10,232 bases of DNA from Candidatus Margulisiibacteriota bacterium (lineage in GTDB: Bacteria > Margulisbacteria > WOR-1 > O2-12-FULL-45-9 > XYB2-FULL-48-7), in contig JAQUOB010000030.1 in assembly GCA_028717325.1 (NCBI GenBank), positions 1 to 10,232 on the forward strand. Reading direction: 5' to 3'. Of the stretch, positions 5,501 through 10,232 are shown piece after piece; position 1 is the first letter of the stretch, and each line of letters starts with the position of its first letter. Position numbers and translations under genes: made by a program. The notes under the pieces were generated by a model that saw nothing but the letters and a program-made list of their open reading frames with translations, was not told the DNA's origin and searched no databases.

Positions 5501-8496
5501 AAGATTATATTTCCGACCGGATCATGGTCCATAACCGGAAACGGGAGCAGGATAAAGCGATCGAGCGCGGCTGGATCGACACGGTGTTCGGCGCCGCGGA
5601 AGCGGCCAGCTCGATCGGCGGCATGTTTGTCAAAGGCGCTTCAACAGCATTTAAATTGATCCAGCTGGGGACAACGCTCGGTCATATCGCCACCAACCTC
5701 TATTTTGCGATCTATGATAAAACTCGGGGGGCCGGCGATCTTGACAGCCAGCGTGATCTTGAGCTGATGCTCGACAATATCTACAAGAACACCGCCAACC
5801 AGTTTGACAGCCAGATCACCGCCAGCGAGCGTGAGGCCCTCCAGCAGATGAACCGGGGCATGCTTCAGGGAGTCGGCGGCGGCAACGTGGCGCCCAACGC
5901 CGGCGTTTATTACGCCATGCAGACCAGGATCACCAACCTATATAATATCTATCTCGCCCTGGCGATCATCAAGCAGGCACAGAGCCGGATATTTGCCAAG
6001 CTGGGCAATACTTCGCTGGCCCAGGACCCGCTGAGCCAGGCGATCTACGACAAACGCGACGCCTCTCTCAACACCTTAAAGCTTATGTACCAGCGGGTCA
6101 AGGAACTTGCCCACCGGTTGAACGAGCTGAACGACCTGACCAAAAAGATGTATGTTACGATCGGGACTTCGGCCTTGAGCACCTTCCTGGCGCTCGATAA
6201 ATATTGCGGCGGCAAAATTATGAAAGCGGCTTATAACGCGATCAAATCCGGTGTTGATGACCTGGTGGACAAGGTGGGCGGCAATCCGAACGCCAAGCCG
6301 ATCGAGGTGATCAAGGACTCAAAAATAGCCAACATCTTCGGTGAGAACTGGGACGGCAAGATCAGTTACGGCGATATCGCGGCGGTCCTAACCAAGATAC
6401 TGGTTTCCAACAACATGCTGTCGTTTATAATTGAAAAAGCCTACGACGCGGCCAACAGCAATAAAGGCGATAATGCCAGGAAAGTCGACCCTCGCGTCAG
6501 CAATACGCAATCAAACGACAAGTTCACGCAGTCGATCGCTAATCTCGAGAACGATAAGGCGAGTTATCAGCAGGTTTCGGCCTCAAACGAATTGAGCATG
6601 GACGAAAGGGAAGCGGCGCGTAAGATAGCGGCCGATTTCAACAAGTTCATTATCGGCCTGGTCCATGACAGTGTCAATGCGCTTGGTTGGGGCAGGGACA
6701 AAGCCGGCAATAACGTACCGGCGGTTTTTTCGGAGCTGCCGCCAACTGCTGTTAGTGGCGAAACTCAACTGCCTGCTGCGCCGACAAGAGTGGCGGCAGC
6801 CGAGCCGGCCAGTGAACAGCCGCCGACTACGATAGAGGATACGACCATGCCGACGATCGATAGAATGCCGTTAGATGAAACGCAAATTGACCCGGAAATG
6901 TTGGAACAGGCGATGGAAAAAGCCGGTGAAGTTGTGGCGGCGGCAATGGCGGCTAAGGACGGCAATCTCCAGCAGGCGGCAGCTTTATTGAATGAGGCGA
7001 CGACTAACAAACCGGCGACAAAAAACAGCAAAGGCGATCTTGACCGGGCTGATGCGATCGAGGCGGCGATCACTCCCTCTGAAGTTGAACAAACAGCACA
7101 GACCCAAGCTTCGACCGAGGCCGTCCAGGCGGAAAATGAGATAAAAGGCGAAGTCGTCAAATCCGGCGGCGGAATACCGATCGAGCAGATGAATACCACA
7201 CAACTGCAGGCGGCTTATGACCATCTGCGCGAAACGCAATGGGCCAAGTTCCGGGACGAGATCATGGACAACAATCAAAAGGTCAGGGACATTAAAGTGC
7301 AGTTGAGCATTGTCGGCCTGTCGAAAGAGCACAAGAAAGCGCTTAATGATGAGGTGGCAAGACTGCAGGGCAGGAACCAGTCCATCCGCAATGAAATGAA
7401 AGGTTACGAAAAAGTGGTCGGCCTGATCGTCAAGGAATTCGATAAAAAGAAAAAGCCGGGTGAAAAGCTGATCGTAAAAGATGTCCCGGTTAAGCGAGCG
7501 AAAAGCGCCGATGAGTCGCCGCGGACCGCACAGCTCACTGATACAGAGCAGAAACCGCCGGTTGATAAATATGTGCCTTCGACAGCTGTGAATAATAATC
7601 CCAGCGCCGCTCCGGTCCAGCCGCCTCAACAGCAGGCGCCGGAAAGAGCTGCTCAACCCCTGTTACAGCAGATCTCAAAACTGGAACAAGCGGTAAAGGC
7701 CAAGGGCGGAGAGAGCTTTATCAGGACCAAATCGGTTGATGTTAACGCGATTGATCTCAAAAAGCTTTCTGCTCCTCAGATCAAAGACGCGGTCATTGCC
7801 AAACTGGCGGAACGAGAAAGATTAAACAAAGAAGAAAGCGCGTTAACCGCAAGAATCAATGGCCTTCAGAAAGCGAAGTCCGCAGCTACCTGTGTCGAAG
7901 AGGTCAAAGATATCAATAAACAGATCGCCGTTCTACGTACCAGACAGGAAACGATCAAGACGGAGCGAAAAGAGCTGTCGCGGCAGATCGGCGCCCTGGT
8001 GAGCGAGCTTGAAAACCGCTCGGCCAAAGATGAACTTAATGAGATCAATGAGTACCGGCTGTTGATCGATAGAGCGCGTGAGGAAGCGCCGGTTCAGACA
8101 TATGTTGTCAAAACTACTAATTCAGCCATTGCTGACCGAACGCCTCATTTTGTCCCTGCTCAGGCCGGTAGAAAAGTTGATACGATGGTGAAAGATGCTC
8201 CACAGATGAAAGCGCCGGCCCCGGCTCCGGTCATCGAAGCGCCGGTTTCGGCCCCGGTGGTGCTGGCTAAAGTTGAAGTGCAGGCGGCCGAGACAAACGT
8301 TCCTGCCGTCAAACGCGAAGCCAAAGAGCATAAGAAAGTGGCTGCTCCGTCAACCAGTCGCGAGCCGCAAGCTAAAACCGCTGAAAACCCGATCGTGGCC
8401 CGTATCTTTGGCGATAGCGGACGCGGTAACGAAAAGAAGAAAGAAGAACACTCTGCCAATGGATTCTTAGAAGTTGACGACCTGGTGGGGGTCTAA
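2506..8496 (+). CDS. Giant helical membrane-hairpin protein
   Basis: About 1,996 residues from this ATG; family not recognised. A TTG at 2476 would add ten residues but lies inside the promoter-like motif and lacks a ribosome binding site. In order: an uncharged Asn/Gln/Ser/Thr/Ile-rich N-terminus without a Sec signal; an eight-Pro run (123-130) and an acidic linker; helical hairpin 1 (201-280); a Trp/Gly segment (299-324); a Gly-rich hydrophobic stretch (about 452-510); hairpin 2 (523-600); hairpin 3 (735-809); a membrane hairpin (829-869); hairpin 4 (938-1010) and an amphipathic segment (1023-1071); hairpin 5 (1140-1209); a Pro/Ala linker (about 1406-1450); coiled coils (about 1566-1648 and 1719-1858); and a Pro/Ala/Lys tail. 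The layout resembles type III translocators (SipB/YopB type) or helical pore-forming toxins, but far larger. Secretion and membrane insertion are inferred. No catalytic motif is seen. Confidence 0.9.
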   Translation: MQSNITQINNQPKVNLEKVREDINPNAVSEFLLVDDISFKPQETFGINASINNSFKQQASAIQSTVIEAKKDSGNYILAEVDQLYAPSNMKMTSLYTSIYIDNLAAKCNQIFSTLTAPAPDAPPPPPPPPGDEDDHIPATPDGTGTGDPTVDAAGSVESMIDAKEKEIEDRAANGGYIDGQKGDPNDPNSSYVGLSPQLQKDYEELMKLWNIMSALATVAEGKRGAWRAIFQMLYDREPTTRDSDTPISELVMSMRQTALQKLQLIEMELSEAIEAYNQSVYTAKVNEAKKKAEEESGWWDSFKGSVSSLWEGAKNIGGGIIHGDWDQIKNGFNQMSGEWFGFKTVFKEFAFDGLGDVFTYGEISKREYDANFKKSQADIDKEKADFDAERERIIEEALLKIIKHMEEEENEGSPVADGKKKLWFGDSSSGWGGINSGNMVNKNVDSKGDDGIGVGGYFLGSVFLPNTILAAGGTNGLNGDNIVSIALSPSIAIIGGGFGLNGGNGGDPPPKWDIDRDRILAARMRLVGLNNIERAYYTVKEAIEQAKNDILFIMTGVKVGEGYFKLFDQMLADLQKFELELFSIMVNTMVQMVTSHNTMVDSFVEAQRAQSMLTSVYTGTATGGFIFAYGFTAINDYLTSEMLDAKMTRTYNPSQVNMDNVYAILRQMGDTNAGNARFMVSDGDPNKQAIMAMQRGEELGWKLIAEGLYDNAVIAGWDSEDGFQHINEKGVADLRVQLEGIHDTMRAISMIGLSKVRTARYILSMWLEKPLMTIDNSHVEALEQTFRSQELGFELKLSGIENKVREHNRLNSWKRELEAMSYKAWGASIGMGIAAILIVVTWGAATPFVIVGIAGGMMALGAGIGSLLYESGHPINDQKLPGEDTFYPNKNRGKTVFDQIDRERQNIIDGLNENNHVSAGDGKWGTDVGSLATARENLTKLRFAEMALLMVYEAMLTEYQNQLANFSGVGMNDPNMQILHNAFSEQHRTKVRTLNDKQDYISDRIMVHNRKREQDKAIERGWIDTVFGAAEAASSIGGMFVKGASTAFKLIQLGTTLGHIATNLYFAIYDKTRGAGDLDSQRDLELMLDNIYKNTANQFDSQITASEREALQQMNRGMLQGVGGGNVAPNAGVYYAMQTRITNLYNIYLALAIIKQAQSRIFAKLGNTSLAQDPLSQAIYDKRDASLNTLKLMYQRVKELAHRLNELNDLTKKMYVTIGTSALSTFLALDKYCGGKIMKAAYNAIKSGVDDLVDKVGGNPNAKPIEVIKDSKIANIFGENWDGKISYGDIAAVLTKILVSNNMLSFIIEKAYDAANSNKGDNARKVDPRVSNTQSNDKFTQSIANLENDKASYQQVSASNELSMDEREAARKIAADFNKFIIGLVHDSVNALGWGRDKAGNNVPAVFSELPPTAVSGETQLPAAPTRVAAAEPASEQPPTTIEDTTMPTIDRMPLDETQIDPEMLEQAMEKAGEVVAAAMAAKDGNLQQAAALLNEATTNKPATKNSKGDLDRADAIEAAITPSEVEQTAQTQASTEAVQAENEIKGEVVKSGGGIPIEQMNTTQLQAAYDHLRETQWAKFRDEIMDNNQKVRDIKVQLSIVGLSKEHKKALNDEVARLQGRNQSIRNEMKGYEKVVGLIVKEFDKKKKPGEKLIVKDVPVKRAKSADESPRTAQLTDTEQKPPVDKYVPSTAVNNNPSAAPVQPPQQQAPERAAQPLLQQISKLEQAVKAKGGESFIRTKSVDVNAIDLKKLSAPQIKDAVIAKLAERERLNKEESALTARINGLQKAKSAATCVEEVKDINKQIAVLRTRQETIKTERKELSRQIGALVSELENRSAKDELNEINEYRLLIDRAREEAPVQTYVVKTTNSAIADRTPHFVPAQAGRKVDTMVKDAPQMKAPAPAPVIEAPVSAPVVLAKVEVQAAETNVPAVKREAKEHKKVAAPSTSREPQAKTAENPIVARIFGDSGRGNEKKKEEHSANGFLEVDDLVGV
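4990..5112 (+). other. Encoded transmembrane hairpin of the giant protein
   Basis: This codes for residues 829-869, the most hydrophobic part of the protein. One helix (about 830-845, rich in Ile, Ala, Val, Gly) is followed by a short turn containing Trp, Gly, Ala, Thr and Pro, then a Gly/Ala/Met-rich helix to 869. There is no charged residue in between. Flanking segments are highly charged. Two adjacent membrane helices in a large helical soluble protein are the hallmark of proteins that insert after secretion or folding, as in type III translocators and alpha-helical pore formers. Confidence 0.75.
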
Positions 8497-8509
8497 GACG
8501 ACCTTAAAG

Positions 8510-9520
8510 TTACCGCTTTTTTAACCATAAACTCGCCGGCGTGCTTTGCCAGGGACGGTCGCCGACAGGCCAGGGTTCCCCGCGATAGTATTTAGGGAAG
8601 AACTCCTTTATTTTATTCAAATGATTTTGGTATAAATATTGCCCCGCCAGCATGATCTCATAACTGCCGCCGTTGGCCAGAATGGCCTGAACTAAATATT
8701 GCTCATTGAAAAAGAACATCAGCCCGTAAAAGAACTCCTTGGGATATTCGGCGGGGAAAAAGATATCATGGATGTGAATTATTACGCCGCTCTTCAATCT
8801 TGGCAGGAGGCTCGTGTACTCGAATTTTACGTCGCCGTCCACTTTCAAAACATGGCTGGAATCAATAAATAAGAAATCCCCGGCCCCCAGCTTATCAAAT
8901 ATCTTGCCGTCGACTTCTTCTACCTTTTGGGCGACCAATTTAGTGTTGGGCAGGCCGCGTTTGACAACTTCGTTGGGAAAGGGATCGATCACGGTCATTT
9001 CGCTGCTCCGGCCGGTTTCCTGTTCATTTTTGCGGCCGGCTTGCGCCGCCAAAATAGTTGAATAACCCGAACCGATCTCTATGATGTTTTTCGGCTTAAA
9101 ATGACGCAACATGCAATAGAGCAGATACCCGTCGAGGCCTTCAAATAAACCGTTAAGCAGATAGTATTTGTCCGGATCCGAGGGCTTTTCTACGGGGATC
9201 TCATCATATTCCTGACGATACTTTTTGTGAAATTCGTCAAGCAGCTTTAGCTGCGCGCCGGCCCTGAAATCAAGGCCTGGCATTTCGGCCGCTTTTTCCC
9301 AGAGCTCCTGCCTAAGCTTATACACTTCGGGAACGGGAGAATAAAAATGATTGGGAGTAATGTGAAAGCCGTGTTTTTCCCAGAGAGGAAAATAACGGTA
9401 GATATAATCCCTCCACGCCACCTGCCCGGGCAGGCATTTGGGCATGATGGCTGTGACCAATTTGGCCAGATCATCGGCACTTAATTTATTTAGTTCGTTT
9501 AATAATTCAGGCAATTCCAT
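8510..9520 (-). CDS. Class I SAM-dependent methyltransferase (Methyltransf_24-like)
   Basis: 336 residues. The core is a Rossmann-type methyltransferase: the glycine-rich SAM motif EIGSGYST (148-155), an acidic strand end TVIDP (Asp179) expected to bind the SAM ribose, FLFIDSSHV (216-224), and IIHIHDIFFPAEYP (247-260) after strand 5. The Asp-Ser-Ser-His and His-Asp-Ile pattern is typical of Methyltransf_24 proteins, often found near cell-surface glycan or small-molecule biosynthesis genes; the substrate here is unknown. Residues 1-120 form a helical N-terminal extension containing an aromatic-rich segment (YIYRYFPLWEKHGFHITP). No signal peptide is visible, so it is probably cytoplasmic. An in-frame stop lies three codons before the ATG, but no Shine-Dalgarno is visible. 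It converges on the giant gene with a 13-base gap, so it is probably not part of that system. Confidence 0.9.
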   Translation of the reverse strand: MELPELLNELNKLSADDLAKLVTAIMPKCLPGQVAWRDYIYRYFPLWEKHGFHITPNHFYSPVPEVYKLRQELWEKAAEMPGLDFRAGAQLKLLDEFHKKYRQEYDEIPVEKPSDPDKYYLLNGLFEGLDGYLLYCMLRHFKPKNIIEIGSGYSTILAAQAGRKNEQETGRSSEMTVIDPFPNEVVKRGLPNTKLVAQKVEEVDGKIFDKLGAGDFLFIDSSHVLKVDGDVKFEYTSLLPRLKSGVIIHIHDIFFPAEYPKEFFYGLMFFFNEQYLVQAILANGGSYEIMLAGQYLYQNHLNKIKEFFPKYYRGEPWPVGDRPWQSTPASLWLKKR

Positions 9521-9597
9521 TGGTGAGGATTATTGCACAATAAGAGGAGAAAAGCAATGGAGGGATATAATTACAGCTAATCTATTCGTCCGCGTTC

Positions 9598-9669
9598 ACA
9601 ACAAAAAGGTTGCTGAAGGATGGACAACAACGGGCCTGTTTTCCGCTGCGTCCACCCATCAACAACCTT
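9598..9669 (-). terminator. Long hairpin, probable terminator of the reverse-strand partial gene
   Basis: The arms pair 9606-9633 with 9643-9669 around a 9-base loop (9634-9642). Read as reverse-strand RNA there are about 26 pairs with one U-U mismatch (9617/9658) and one bulged base (9627). The stem begins inside the TAA stop of the preceding gene and is followed by a U-rich run (UUUGUUGU, 9605-9598). On the forward strand four pairs become C-A mismatches (9613/9662, 9620/9655, 9626/9649, 9630/9646), whereas on the reverse strand they are G-U wobbles, so the fold belongs to the reverse transcript. The stem is longer than usual for an intrinsic terminator, so another structured-RNA role is possible. 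Confidence 0.6.
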
Positions 9670-10232
9670 AGCCCGAATTCCGGCTCTCGGTCTCTTCCCC
9701 CAGCAAATTGCGCAGAATGGTCGGCTCAAGCTTGGGGCTGACAATTGCCTGTCTTTCAAACGGATTAGTTTTAAGTGCCAACGGCTGCGTCTTCATTTGT
9801 CCGCGGGCGGCGTTGATCAGGGCCGGATCGAGCCGGGAACCGGAAAGGTTAATGAAAACCGGCGCCGGGCCGGCCGAGCGGGTGTCGGCGGGAAGAGCGT
9901 CGCCCTGATCACGGGTAAATTCAAGATAGGCGGTCATTAGACTGCCGGTGGTCATTTGATCCTGGTCGTCAGTTACTCGATAACCGAGGTGGCCAAGGCG
10001 GGCAGCCAGTTCCTGCCGGGCGACCGGGAAACGATCGAGCTGGGTTAAGGGCAGGGCAATATTATGCGCGGCTAACTCATTCAGACCGATATTGTATTGA
10101 TTGGGAGCTTCCGGGTCGGCTGTTTGCAGGATGATCGAGGCCTGCAGCAGCCGGTCAAGATTTCCCTCAACCCCATTGCCGGAATAGGTTTTTGTTTCAT
10201 AAAGTTGGTCGATCCCGGCCTGGCCAAAACCG
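9668..10232 (-). CDS. C-terminal part of an unrecognised protein, cut by window edge
   Basis: The reverse frame is open from 10231 to the TAA at 9670-9668: 187 codons with no stop and no need for an internal start, so the N-terminus lies outside the window. Residues are numbered from the first visible one. Residues 1-60 look helical. Residues about 70-118 (RQELAARLGHLGY, then TTGSLMTAYLEF) follow the spacing of a peptidoglycan-binding-type three-helix domain (LxxLGY, a turn, Thr, then AxxxF), but the usual DGxFG is replaced by DDQDQM, so this is tentative. The remainder is Pro/Leu-rich and ends in a polar tail. No membrane segment lies in the visible part. The long hairpin follows the stop directly. 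The function is unknown. Confidence 0.75.
   Translation of the reverse strand, partial: GFGQAGIDQLYETKTYSGNGVEGNLDRLLQASIILQTADPEAPNQYNIGLNELAAHNIALPLTQLDRFPVARQELAARLGHLGYRVTDDQDQMTTGSLMTAYLEFTRDQGDALPADTRSAGPAPVFINLSGSRLDPALINAARGQMKTQPLALKTNPFERQAIVSPKLEPTILRNLLGEETESRNSG

Noticed and set aside
6340..6375. EF-hand-like calcium loop in the giant protein around residues 1279-1290 (NWDGKISYGD).
   Set aside because: Position 1 of the loop would be Gly instead of Asp and there is no paired second EF-hand, so calcium binding is not supported.
6985..7656. Long reverse-strand open frame of 223 codons inside the giant gene.
   Set aside because: It lies opposite the coiled-coil coding region and reads as a shadow: Arg/Phe/Leu-rich composition, no ribosome binding site considered convincing, and the forward frame is clearly coding.
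8497..8530. Shared bidirectional terminator between the convergent giant gene and the methyltransferase.
   Set aside because: Only a 4-base GTTA/TAAC pairing is visible next to a T-run inside the methyltransferase end; this is too weak to call.
9557..9580. Seven-codon forward ORF (MEGYNYS) with a textbook AGAGGAG 7 bases upstream.
   Set aside because: Too short to support as a gene, and no downstream gene on that strand for it to lead into; the site may be chance purine richness.
9606..9669. Integron attC site, because of the long imperfect inverted repeat between genes.
   Set aside because: attC sites begin with RYYYAAC and end with GTTRRRY; this repeat has the opposite order (GGTTG at one end, CAACC at the other), and there is no integrase or cassette array.

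Overview
The window holds a forward gene cluster of unknown function dominated by one very large protein (about 1,996 residues), followed by two genes on the reverse strand. The DNA is bacterial in style: densely packed, overlapping genes, clear Shine-Dalgarno sequences and balanced base composition. No rRNA, tRNA, transposase, phage gene or CRISPR array is visible. The encoded proteins give no firm taxonomic marker. The look is that of an accessory region in a poorly sampled bacterium, and I do not assign a phylum.

Layout, left to right. Positions 3-32 carry a sigma-28-like promoter motif. It is followed by four packed genes: a coiled-coil protein (53-931), a soluble unknown (897-1823), and two small related proteins (1829-2068 and 2068-2427). 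Positions 2466-2495 carry a second copy of the same motif, just before the giant gene (2506-8496). Only 13 bases separate that gene from the convergent end of a SAM-dependent methyltransferase (8510-9520, reverse strand). A 64-base imperfect inverted repeat (9606-9669) sits directly behind a second reverse-strand gene. That gene is cut by the window edge, and only its last 187 codons are visible (9668-10232).

The giant protein has no signal peptide. It has an uncharged, Asn/Gln/Ser/Thr/Ile-rich N-terminus, five by-eye copies of a roughly 80-residue helical hairpin, one strongly hydrophobic membrane hairpin (residues 829-869), and a long coiled-coil and Pro/Ala-rich C-terminal third. Membrane hairpin plus coiled coils resembles, in architecture only, translocator proteins of type III secretion systems and helical pore-forming toxins. 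The matched sigma-28-like motifs before both transcription units would fit co-regulation with a flagellar or type III export apparatus.

Working hypothesis (inference): the five forward genes form one co-regulated system for an exported, membrane-acting giant protein, with the smaller proteins as partners, chaperones or co-secreted factors. No secretion apparatus gene lies in this window. The methyltransferase and the partial gene read the other way and are probably separate.
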